DNA of 64,000 nucleotides from Lineus longissimus. Taxonomy: Eukaryota; Nemertea; Pilidiophora; Heteronemertea; Lineidae. Location: contig NC_088308.1 in NCBI RefSeq assembly GCF_910592395.1, positions 27,729,501 through 27,793,500 of the forward strand, given 5' to 3'. Below the pieces are notes generated by a model. That model saw only the letters and a program-made list of their open reading frames with translations. It had not been told where the DNA came from and searched no databases. This document shows, one piece after another, positions 11,886 to 45,099 of this stretch (the first letter of the stretch is position 1; every line of letters starts with the position of its first letter). The position numbers and the translations under genes are program-made.

Positions 11886-14117
11886 AACTGTAGGCCTAGC
11901 TAGTAGCTGTAGTTCAAACGTCCTGAAAATAAGCCAAATGTACGATCAATCATTCATATACCACTCAGTTGAGTATATCCATAACCTCACTTAATTTGTA
12001 TTTTTGATGGACAGAGAGATTATTATAAAATGACATGACACTACTGAGCATTCTCCCATCCTTCTTAGTAACCCAGTGAGAAAAAAGGCCACACAATACA
12101 TTGTATACAGGTAACACACACACTTTGAATGATTGCGTGCATAGCAACCGCAAGGTAATGTGGTGTTTTCACAGAATTTGCGGCTCATGAATAACTATTT
12201 ACGAACACAATAGATTATCCTTAGTAACATATCCATAACTAACACAGAAAAACGAAAATTTCAAAGAGAAATTGGAACAAAAAACGTGGAAGAAACACTT
12301 ACAAGAAAGACACCACAAATTAATACCATTTGACAGATGTTCCTCTAATACTGGAGAGCTCTTGTGTCGTCTGCTCGAAGGAACTTTTTGGGCGGGAAAT
12401 TCAAAATTCGATTTAGTGGGCGAATCCAGGAGTTTGTTTGGTAAATTCCCAAAAGTTACTGGTCAAACTTCAAAGAACTTTTCTCAGAAAAGGGAAGGAC
12501 ACCATTCCTGTCGTCCAGACATAACCAGTGATTTTCAATATACTCCTCCACTCGATATTTCGTATAAGGTTGTAAGCGAGCTATTAAAGAGTATAGCAAA
12601 AACCTGACCTTTGGTTAATAGGCTACCCCCGGTAGAAAACCTTGGTATATGAAGTATTCTGTTCAATCTAGTCTTGAACAGCATATGACCTTATGTGTCT
12701 CTGCCTTAAAGTTAGGTCACTGGATGGAGACACATAGTTGGACAGTCCTAAATCCTGCAGAATCAGAAGGGACAGGGGCTCCTCGGGGGGGGGGGTCACC
12801 TCCGATCTAATAACAAAGTCATGTCACAACTGATGAGTTTGTCTGTGACGAAGGGAAGGGACATCACCTCAGGACGTTACTGGACTTGAAAAGTTTTCCA
12901 AACCAACATTTGTAAGAGCACCATCCAAGAGTGGCACTGGCATGACTGGCAAAAGGAAAATGATACCATATTGGTTGAATCGTGACGCAATTTTTATTCA
13001 TTTCTTCACCATTCTTACATTGATTACACAATCAACAATCTCACACAAAATCAACACACATGTTACAAACACCACCTCTAAACTGCATTTAAATCATTTA
13101 TTTTTGGACATTTTCAGATTATTTTCAGATGACCAACAAAAATCAAAGCGAGTTACACTGCAACCTTTTGAAAATTGAAAGAAATTGATAGCCAGCAATG
13201 TTTAATTAAATGGCCAGGGCCATTGTGCTCACCTCATGTGGAGGAAAGATGGATGAAGAGCATGGTATTGTGTCATGTAGTGTTAGGTTTGATGTAGGTC
13301 CAAACAGGATACGACGACGACGACGGACACAGGGCTATTTTATAGACTCCCCTAATGGTGAGCCAAAAACGCCATACTAAAAGTTTGCAAAAGTTGTGAT
13401 CAAACGAAATAAAATGGCAGCGATTGTTTCTGCAATGAAGTTAATCAACAAATATTAATCTGACAAAGCCTCCTATGTGAAATGCACTGCACATTAACAA
13501 AACAACAGGAACTATCAGCTAAATGCTGGAGACAAAACACACATGATTAACAACAAAAACATCAATGTAATAGCGACAAAATTGAACATTTACATGTAAG
13601 GCCTGCTTCCAGAGAAGCATTTCACAACAAGGCATTTATTTCACACGTGGCACCCACCAACACAAGGCTTGTCAATGCGCATGATACACGTCTTGAACTG
13701 CTTATATTATAGCAGGCCTCTAAACAATATGAAGCAACAGTGTCTTGGAAAGTGAAGATGATGCATCAAGTCTAATGCCCAGAGTCAGCTTATTTTGACC
13801 TAACATCACAGAAGAACACATTACAATTGCTTCAAATCTATTTGAGTCAATATCAAGCCAATATATGAATGGCTTTCAAATAAACTTATACATAGTACAT
13901 CTGCACAAATGAGTTATCATTTTTTATTCTACAAAAGTCAACAAAATTATCAAGAAAATGACCCTGTTTTTTGTTAAAATCAAATTCCTCCTACGTATGT
14001 CAATTTGCATTACTGATCACAATATCAAAGATCAACAGCAGGAAGTTTTTCATCAACAACAACTACACTTATTCCAAAGTCATTCTATCAGATAAATCCC
14101 TTCCAGTCTCCAAATCG
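11886..14117. other. Region between the annexin 5' end and the ABCC 3' end
   Basis: The annexin non-coding first exon and promoter should lie in the first few hundred bases above 11885. The right part (from 14117 downwards) is the ABCC 3'UTR, with minus-strand AATAAA candidates at 13924-13929, 13635-13640 and near 12993. A G run lies near 12785-12795. No further protein-coding gene is evident. Confidence 0.4.
13205..13365. repeat. Possible short interspersed repeat with GCTCACC/GGTGAGC ends
   Basis: Begins with GGCCATTGTGCTCACCT and ends with GGTGAGCCAAAAA, giving short inverted ends around a GACGACGACGACGG tract. Similar words recur as dispersed repeats in some mollusc genomes, as far as I recall. 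There is only one copy here, so the call is weak. Confidence 0.25.
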
Positions 14118-32909
<18,792 letters not shown>

Positions 32910-33594
32910 CTTTTTTTTGTGGTTTATCTCAACTGTCTTTGTGAATAGGAATCAATCAACCACGCAGCTGTTGTGTCAGAACTTCTAACAGGGGTATTGT
33001 TCTATATAGCTCCCGTCATGGACAGTGAACATCTGTAATCTATAGTATGACCACGCAGGTAAAGTACACGTTCACGTTATTATTCTAAACCTCGCTACTA
33101 CTGTGTTGCATAACCTTCGTTTCTTGTGCTGCGAGAGACATATGCAGGTTGTTTTCGCCAGACAGTCACAACAGCAACTTATCTCCCCACACCGCAATCA
33201 TTTTTTTATCATTTTCATTATCAGAGTCTAACTTTTTCTGTCAAACAATGCAAGGAAATTAGGTTTTTATGACGAAATTTTCGCCAAAAATTGAAAAAAC
33301 TATAAACGCAGCCATGATGAAATTGTCCTCTAAACCATACAATATTCAGTTTCTAAATTTCTTCGTTAATCGACAATTCTTGTAAGTTTATGAAATAAAT
33401 TTCCGTAAAAGTATATTATTTGTTAACGCGTAACGTAAACGCATGGCCAAAAAAGGTTTATATTGATAAATTATATCATAATAAGACCTACTTCTAGAGA
33501 TTATTTGACTACTCCGCTGTATAGTTTGGGGAGTGGCGCCGGCTCTGGTTGTTCGTCCTTTTTGTATTCCTGAGAACCTGATTTGCAAAATAAG
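32910..33594. promoter_or_regulatory. Shared upstream region of ABCC (-) and ADH5 (+)
   Basis: The two start codons are 685 bp apart and the genes point away from each other. No TATA box is obvious near either start. The region is otherwise unique and AT-rich; transcription start sites cannot be placed from sequence alone. Confidence 0.5.
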
Positions 33595-37585
<3,991 letters not shown>

Positions 37586-37951
37586 CTGGTATTACAAGAT
37601 CGACCAAACCACATGAAGTGACGGACAGATAACCTCAAGGATTAGCTAGAAGAGTGTGTCAACTCAACTTTTGAAAATTCGAAAATAGTTCACATTATCT
37701 GATAACTTCATGTTTTTGTAAATCCCTCGTTGATTGTTTCTAAAAGAGATTATTGGTCAGGACAACCCATAGTTTTCTTTTTGATAATTCTAATCAAGCC
37801 TTTAAAGATTCATGAGGCACTTAAATAACACTGTCTTTGCTCAAAAACGTCCTCTGATCATGTTCAATTGAGTTTGCTATGTATAAATTTGCTAAACTGT
37901 GAATGATTGAAAATTGGTGATTCAATAATCAATTAATCGAATTTGTCTTAA

Positions 37952-37957
37952 AATAAA
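37952..37957 (+). terminator. ADH5 polyadenylation signal
   Basis: AATAAA 367 nt downstream of the ADH5 stop; the first good hexamer in the 3'UTR. Confidence 0.6.
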
Positions 37958-38489
37958 CTAGCATCTACATGTACATCTACATGTGTTTTCTTTTATTAAC
38001 TGAGGTAACTTGCGTGTCTTGCAAATGCAAATCCGAACCCCCTCCATTCCATCCCCTTCCTTCCAACATATTACAAGTTAAAACTTTCTGAAAAACTTTC
38101 CATATTTGGTACCTCTCAATAATGTTATCAGTAGACCTTTGGAACATGTAGGAGGGCAACCAACTTGGCCACTCTGATTCAGTTCAAATGGAATTTGGGT
38201 GGAGACAAAGAAGACGGACCAACCACTGATGCTAAAATGCTGTCCAAAGGGACAATCCTGAAAAAGTAAATTGACCTGAACCAGGTATAACTGACCTTAA
38301 AAACTGGTCAAGAGCAGTCTTGGTGTAATAAAGGTGAATTTGATCTCTCCTCCGATGACAGCTGCAAAAAACTAGAATCCTGAAGAAAAGACAAGCTGGA
38401 TCTAGTCAATTTCGTGCACTTTGTACATGCACAGAGGACATAGCAGGGATATCCCAGTGTAGAAACCCTGTAGAACATAACAGACCTTG

Positions 38490-38820
38490 GAGTGAGATGG
38501 CACATCCAGGAAAGACCCTGAAGACCTCATGGTGCACCATGAAGAGAGAAAGTACATCCGAACGAGACATAGTGCAACCCTGCATAGACATGACACCTCC
38601 AGTGGAGACATGTCATGCTCAGCAGAGATGGCACATCGAACAGAGACATGGTACACCCTGTAATATATCACACCCTGCACAGACAAGGCACATCCAATAG
38701 AAATATGGTACATCCTGCTATAGTATATTAGTAGAAACGCGGCACACTCTGTAGAGAAAGATGTATTCAATAGAGACATGCAGTGGTCCCCCACGTAGAA
38801 CATGGTACACTACATGCATT
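38490..38820. repeat. Degenerate tandem repeat, ~20-bp units
   Basis: Repeated variants of GAGACATGGCACATCC and CATGGTACACCCTG run through this stretch with poor register. The overlapping open frames on both strands come from it. The rest of the ADH5-ATF4 interval (37958-38489, 38821-39009) shows no gene. Confidence 0.5.
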
Positions 38821-39009
38821 GCTTGGGAGAGTATCCAGATCAGACAAAGTAGGCCTAATAAAGGGCCATGACAGAAGATACATGGTGCACCATGTAGAAC
38901 CTGACAACCCACAGTTCAGAGCAATGGCACATCATTGGGGAAAAAAGTTCATCACTAGGTACGCACGTTATGTTGCTGCTGCAGCAAGAAGTTACCACTG
39001 CCAATCCAA

Positions 39010-39357
39010 CATTCTCTCATGCGACCTCCCTTCATGAAAGAACTACGCCATCGCCATCTTCAGGGCAAGAGTGGAACTGAAAGAACTACGCAATCGCCAT
39101 CTTCAGGGCAAGAGTAGAACTGAAAGTCTTTTCAGTTCTTGCGTTGCCCTGAAGATGGCGATGGCGTAGTTCAGAACGACTTCATGAAAGAACTACGCAA
39201 TCGCCATCTTCAGGACAAGGTAGGAACTGGAAAAACCTCTTCGTCTTTTCAGTTCCCTCATTGCCCTGAAGATGGCGGTGGCGTATTGCTTTCATGAAGT
39301 CCACGAGACTCCGATAACCAGCTCAAAGGGAGGGGGATTTTGGCCACGTAGGTGTTT
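39010..39357. mobile_element. TTAA-family foldback element, copy E (ends eroded)
   Basis: Contains several tandem and inverted copies of AACTACGCCATCGCCATCTT and its complement, plus the GACTCCGATAACCAGCTCAA arm. The outer CACCTTCAGCGC ends are mostly lost (the right side stops at GGCCACGTAGGTGTTTAA). It is therefore a rearranged relic. Confidence 0.7.
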
Positions 39358-39473
39358 AAATCAGAACGAGGCTTCAAAGAAAGTCAAAGCAGGTGGCCTG
39401 GAGACTACTATTGTCTTCAGTCAAAGAGTCCTGTAGAAGGAACGACGAAACACCAAAGATTTTCATTTACTCC

Positions 39474-39479
39474 TTTATT
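39474..39479 (-). terminator. ATF4 polyadenylation signal
   Basis: AATAAA on the minus strand, ~1.3 kb downstream of the ATF4 stop. The stretch 39480-40785 is therefore taken as the ATF4 3'UTR; no other gene is seen in it. Confidence 0.55.
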
Positions 39480-40785
39480 TTACGAGTACAACGAAGGTAC
39501 TACAATTTCGGTGAATAGTTAAACTACCACTACATAATATAGTTTAAACAATTAGATACTCAAAGAGATAGGTGATCTTTGCAAAATTTTCAAAACAATA
39601 CCAGCTGTACATTTGGTTTGCATGGAAGACAAACAAATCAAATAAGACAGCTGAACTAGTCCCAATTTAGAACTTCTTTAAAATGGAGTGAGACAGCCAG
39701 TTGAGCGCGAATCAGAGAGTCACATTGGCATTGCTCATGTCATTATACATGTAGAAAATTCTTCGTACATCTGGGCATTCCCAAGTCAGGCAGTGCAAAA
39801 AGCAAAGCACAAGTACAGTACCAATTTATCCACAATGTCAATAACATGCACCGACGGACTCTAGGATTCTCCATTTGTTACTATTGGCAAGGGATATAAA
39901 TGAGGCATTGTGGTTAAAAATACCACACCAAATACATGTTCATCAATACATGTATCTATCGACGGAATCCTACTGTACCCAAAACCAGTTCCTATGAAAA
40001 TTTGACATGTAAAACATTGGAGTTTGTGCAGAATTCCTGAGTGTACTGAGATCACCAATACTGTTGGTCCACTTAAGTAGAAAGTACTAAATAGATCATT
40101 ATTGCACAGCCAGAAGGACCAAATTTGGTCTGGGGAACCTGTGTCCAATTGTAAAGAACAAAAAGAACAGGTTGCCCGAAACAAAAGTGGTCATAGCAGA
40201 CCTTTTATGCAATGTAAAGGACAAAACTGAGAGAAGACTCCAAAACAGAGATTTTTAACGGCAACAATAAATCTAGATGTTTAGAAAGTCAACACAACCA
40301 TTCCCCTAGATGATAGATTATCTTCACCAACTCAAGAAATGGAACAAATTTTGGTTGCTTTTTAATTGAAAAACTTTCTCTCAGGATTCTGGTTTTGGGT
40401 ACTTGTACTGATGATGGCTTTTCATAAACACATGACAATTATTTACAATACAGCAACAACAAGCACTCGCTGAAAATGACATGATTCGATTACAAGATAG
40501 TGCTAATGATTTTTTTACAATCAATTGGTTAACCCCAAAAGGACAGAGACTAACAACACAAATGTGTTTCTCAAAAATGTGATAGTCACATAACTTTGAC
40601 CAAAAATTACAAACTGGTATGGATCAAAAAATGTTTTGGGTTTTTTTTAGCATACCGTATATGAACTCAATTTCTGAGCATACGATTCCTTTGAGGTTAA
40701 CCATTGATCAAGTATCAAGTGCACACAAGTTATGAAGTGTTATATGAAACGCAAACTACACAAGTATGATTGTACATGTAAGTGC

Positions 40786-42049
40786 TTAATCAGTGATGAG
40801 ACCTTTTACTTTATAAATGTCTTTGAGGATACCCTTCATATATTGGATCTCATGCTCCATTTCATCAACTTTCCTTTTCAGTTCAGTGTTACGATCAGTT
40901 AACACTTCGAAGTCGCTTGCCGTGACATCAGCCTCGGTCTTTTTCTTCTGACGATACCGAGTTGCAGCATTTTTGTTCTGAACTTTCTTGCGTTCCTTTT
41001 TGGTCTTAGGGTCAAAGCCCTTGACCTTTGGAGTGGCAGTGGCTACTTCATACTTCTCACTGGGCCTTGCATAGGGCTTAGCACGAGCCTTCTTTGGCTC
41101 TTCAGAAGGTAACCACTCACTGTCGCTGCTGTGAAAGGAATCGCTTGGAGAGATTGGGGGAGATGACAAGAGGCTTTCGACTTCCTCTGGTGTCATGGGG
41201 CAGCTCCCATCCCACTGGGGACTGATGACCAAATCCTCTGACAGAATAATACTCCCTGCAGGGGATATCATACTGGAGTCCAAACTGACAGGGCAGTCAG
41301 GTAAAACTTGATCACCTTGCTCAATTCCCAGTGGTTGGGAGCTGGGAGCAATATACTGGGGGGTCAAGGTCGTGTAGCTGACCTCAGGTTCTGAGTTGTT
41401 CTCCACCATGAGCGACTCCAAGAGGTCAAAGGCAGCTGCCTGAAAGTCAGACAGCTGACCTTCATGGTTCTTGACTGGTGGTGGGATGGGATCTTCTATT
41501 GGTGGTTCCTCCTTCAACAACTCAAGGCCATCCAACAGACTGAAGTCAATTCTGTTGTCCAGCCAATCAAGGTCAACGCCAAGACCTGAAAGCACATGAA
41601 TGCAAGAAAAACAATGAACAAATTAGTTGAAATCCAGATCTGGCCATGCCAGTGGCTGGTGCTACTGCGACAAACATAGGATTGCAACTAAGTCCAACAA
41701 CCATGGTTGTGTATCCAATCAGATATGTTCACTCACTTGGCAACAGAAACTGATGACATTCTGATGTGTATCAAAATGTTGCACAACTTTTCTTCATCAT
41801 TCCCAGTGCCCCCTTTCAACAGGGGCACTGGGTATGATGAAGAAAAATGTCACACTCAGATTGGGCTTGATCTTTACCTTCATCCTCATAGGCTTTTGAT
41901 AAAAGGTCTACACCACTGTTGCTGCTGGCTTGAAAGCATGGTTTAATGAGGCCATCATCAGGAGCTGGGTCGGATTCATAAAAGGCTGGGGCAACTCCTG
42001 TGTCCAACAGCCAGTCGTCGGTCATAAGACTCTCGTATAACTCCATCAT
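40786..42049 (-). CDS. ATF4: bZIP transcription factor ATF4
   Basis: Nuclear activator of the integrated stress response. Predicted 323 aa. Coding exons 42049-41878 and 41585-40786; a non-coding first exon ends at 42565 and joins 42120. The C-terminal bZIP has basic region KNAATRYRQKKK and leucine-type heptads in the last ~45 residues. Directly before it, ARAKPYARPSEKYE matches the Lys-Pro-Tyr block that precedes the bZIP in ATF4 proteins, and a Ser-rich stretch (SPSDSFHSSDSEW) sits where vertebrate ATF4 has its phosphodegron. Translation should be controlled by the upstream ORFs annotated here. Two adjacent ATGs (ATGATGG) begin the ORF. The ATF4 call (rather than ATF5 or another CREB-family member) rests on the bZIP, the pre-bZIP block and the leader layout together. 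Confidence 0.93.
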
Positions 42050-42569
42050 CTACTTCTTCTGGTCCAAAAGTATAAAGGGAAAAAGCGACAAGCGCACGGA
42101 AAACGACTGCATTTTGGGGCCTGCAATGACAAAGATCCAGAAACATAAGATAAGAAAACAATGAACCATGTGAAGTTTATAGTGATGGAACGAGTTTACA
42201 ATCCCCGATCACACCCCAAAAAAAGGTCATCGGTTGACTAACCAAGCACCACTGTTCAATGGATTTATAGTTGAATGCGATCAAACTACGTCATTTCCGA
42301 TCGGGGATTCTAAAGTTTAGCCGATCAATTACGTCCCGAAAGGAACCCGATCATTATAAGGATGAAGATGAAGATCCGGCTGGTATTGTCTTCTGTACAA
42401 AATGTACACAACAACATAGCCTACATGAATATCAGTCACCATGACCATGTATCATTGTATGTCAGAAGTTATTGAGTCGACATATGTGACCATTTCAAAC
42501 TCAAAATAACCAATTCACAATGATGAAATATGGGATAAAAATTGTGTAAAAAGGTTCTACTTACGCCAT
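41976..42569 (-). promoter_or_regulatory. ATF4 overlapping upstream ORF (uORF2-type), split by an intron
   Basis: Exon 1 ends CACCATGGC|GTAAGT (ATG at 42569-42567) and exon 2 begins GCCCCAAAATGC at 42120. Spliced, this gives a 49-codon ORF starting MAPQNAVVF and ending CPSLL before TGA at 41978-41976. The start has near-ideal context (CACCATGG). The ORF runs out of frame past the ATF4 ATG, overlapping it by 74 nt. This is the inhibitory uORF2 arrangement of vertebrate ATF4. Confidence 0.85.
42050..42112 (-). promoter_or_regulatory. ATF4-frame upstream ORF abutting the main start
   Basis: ATG at 42112-42110 opens a 20-codon ORF (MQSFSVRLSL...) whose TAG is immediately followed by the ATF4 ATGATG, with no spacer. 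It lies inside uORF2 in another frame. Its start context (AAAATGC) is weaker. Confidence 0.6.
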
Positions 42570-42606
42570 GGTGCAAGAAATTGCACGGGTGTGTTTGCAA
42601 CGGCAA

Positions 42607-42618
42607 CTATAGAATCAT
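42607..42618 (-). promoter_or_regulatory. Three-codon upstream ORF (uORF1-type) in the ATF4 leader
   Basis: ATG ATT CTA TAG in exon 1, 37 nt before the uORF2 start. A tiny 5' uORF that allows reinitiation is the first element of the vertebrate ATF4 control system. Presence in the mRNA depends on a transcription start above 42618. Confidence 0.65.
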
Positions 42619-42656
42619 CTTGAAAGCTTTGCGTGAGCACAAATTATATTTCTTCG

Positions 42657-42671
42657 CTATGTAATCGCCAT
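42657..42671 (-). promoter_or_regulatory. Four-codon upstream ORF in the ATF4 leader
   Basis: ATG GCG ATT ACA TAG, with context ACATGG, 38 nt upstream of the three-codon uORF. The same frame is open upstream to an ATG near 42716, so a longer leader would extend it to about 19 codons. Confidence 0.5.
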
Positions 42672-43194
42672 GTAGGAAAGAATGTCCTCTTTGAAATTCC
42701 TACGCGCGATTTCCATAATAATGATAAACATTCTTTAAAGATACTCAATAAACTTATTTTGACTATTTCGTCAATTGAATAATGTTTTTCTTCATACAAT
42801 TTTATGAACAAAATAAGTAGAATTAGAATATTTAACCGATATGCAGGAAATATGTAGTGCACTATATCATTAAGTATGGTATACTCGATGTGTAATTGGT
42901 CGGGCACTTGCATCAGAAACTCATTCGGCACTCAGCAGATTTTAAAATGCACACAAAAACGTACTGCCCTTCAGACCTGATGTTCCGAGGACAGGCCGAT
43001 TTGCTAAAGTAGGTCCACGCCCTTCGTTGGCAGGTCATGTGATCTTTGAGATTTCGCGGGAAATGAAATTGTAAACAAACGCACGTGCGCAGTTCAAATG
43101 GTGAACAATTATTAGCAGATCCTGTCACAACCACACCATAACATGCTGCTGCCACCAGACCTGATAATACAGCATATGCTGTCACAACCCCAAC

Positions 43195-43289
43195 CCATCC
43201 TGAGGAAATCAGGGGTTAATGTTCGCTTCTCCGGCCCTGCACACATGATTAACCCTCGATTTCCTCAGGATGGGGGGGGGGGGGGGGGG
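43195..43289. repeat. Inverted repeat ending in a run of 18 G
   Basis: The arms CCCATCCTGAGGAAATCAGG (from 43195) and CGATTTCCTCAGGATGGG (to 43274) are imperfect reverse complements with ~28 bp between them. A G18 tract follows at 43272-43289. It lies between the ATF4 5' end and the UBE2O 3' end. Confidence 0.6.
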
Positions 43290-43336
43290 TATTTGTATTG
43301 AATTTGAGTGAGACATGTGTTTTTTTCATAACATTC

Positions 43337-43342
43337 TTTATT
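43337..43342 (-). terminator. UBE2O polyadenylation signal
   Basis: AATAAA on the minus strand in GCTCAAATAAAGAATG, ~1.76 kb downstream of the stop. The interval 43343-45099 is taken as UBE2O 3'UTR; another AATAAA occurs near 43556. No gene is seen in it. Confidence 0.5.
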
Positions 43343-45099
43343 TGAGCATCTCAAAGCAAAAGAGGGAGACAAGCAAGCTCCACTGGCACATGATAAGGTG
43401 ATTGTGTCGTCATGACTGCATAACAATTTTTAATTTGAGAGGATCCATGACCATTGAATATTTCTGCAGCAAGTGCCATGTTGAGGACTCATTTCACAAT
43501 ACCCTACAGTAAAAAACATGGAACTATTAGACGTAAAGGCCCTCAGACGGTGCAATTATTTATTTTTTTCACTGTATTCACGTTTCTAATTTGCAATATC
43601 TAACTATCATTAGGGCTAGATGTTTTTGTGAATCCACCAAATTACCAAAAATGATGGCAATTACAAGTGAGTTTTATCAATGTTTCCTCTATAGCAAAAC
43701 AGATTACAAGCAGGGATTCACAATTCTCCATGATGACAGACTGAGAAATGATCTGAAATATTGTAACAAAACCACCAGGATATACATGTATATAGCACAA
43801 ACAAAACATAAAAAACAACAAAACTTTGAAAGTACCTGCCTTAGTAATTAACATAAGATGACTAGCACCTAATTAGCAGCATAACTGTACATACATGTAT
43901 ATATGAACTGGCACATTGACCCCTGGACTTTCTCAAGTTAATTGGTTCAAGACTTAACTGCTCATTCACTGCTCAACTGTAAATGTTAAGTGGTCAGTCA
44001 CTCATGCATGGGTGTGTGAGTTCAGCTATGCAATGATCAAACATTCACTCAAAGGTATTCGGAAGAGAGGTCATATACGGTACTATCTTCTTGATGCTGC
44101 ATCAATCCACAAAAAGAAAGTTTATGGTATGGATCATCACTATTGATAGTCATCAAATATGATTAGATGAATTTCCATTCAATTTCTAAAGGTCACATGC
44201 TACAAGGCTGAATGATACGTATGACATAGCACATGAAAGCTTTTTCTCCACTGAATCATTCCTCTACTACATGTAATACATCAAGGAAAAAAGACAGAGT
44301 CAAAGGACTATTAGTCTGTGATATTCATCACAACATTGTGACTTTACATACTTGTGTCTGAACAACCTGATTAGCAATGTCAAGCCTACATAGTAGGTGA
44401 ACAAATCCAGCTATTATTCTGCTTCTGACCACAAGCTATAGCCTTTCAGCTCAGAGGTAGAGTCCATCACAAATGCAAGGGTTTCTTTCTATGCTATGTA
44501 TAGGAACTAGACAGTGGCATGAGGTCTACAGTCACAAAATGCAGAAACATGCTTTACAATAATAAACTACCGACTATTGACAGAAAGTCACATATTCGTC
44601 ACTGCACTGGCACTCAGTGAAGTCATTTTCAGAGACAAAAGTTCAGCACGACCCCACAGCATTAAGTTGTTTCTTTTTAAGGTCAGTGTTTAACAGGACG
44701 CTGATTGAGCTATTCTTGGCTGATGCCATGCCAACCTTCCATGTCGGACCATAGGAAGCTCCCTCTGTTGGAAGAACAGCAATCTGCCTGATCACAACTG
44801 CAACGACTGGAGTGCCAGTATGTATCGTTATCATACAAAACCATTCTCCAGATGAAGATTTCATACTGGTTTCATCATTAAATGTGCAACAGTACCTATT
44901 ATTCTGACATCAAGCCAAAGTGAAATGAAGTGATTCTCAAAGGAAAGCGATATAGCAGTGAGTCCTTGAAGGGGAATTCTAGGCATACAAGCTCTGCAGC
45001 ATGAAGCTTCCTTCAAACACATGTCACAGCACTTCATTTGGATCGACTTGATTTCAAAATAGTGTAATTTGTTAAGAACAATGCCTAATAAACTCTTCA

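Noticed and set aside
12272-12607. 111-aa plus-strand ORF upstream of the annexin gene
   Set aside because: No recognisable domain, no promoter or splice signals, and it lies where the annexin promoter is expected.
38402-38803. 133-aa minus-strand Cys-rich ORF
   Set aside because: Overlaps the degenerate ~20-bp tandem repeat, with ORFs on both strands; composition explains it.
40786-42049. Annotation as a generic CREB/ATF or ATF5 gene
   Set aside because: The pre-bZIP Lys-Pro-Tyr block and the overlapping-uORF leader fit ATF4 best; invertebrates generally have one ATF4/5-type gene, so the ATF4 name is used.
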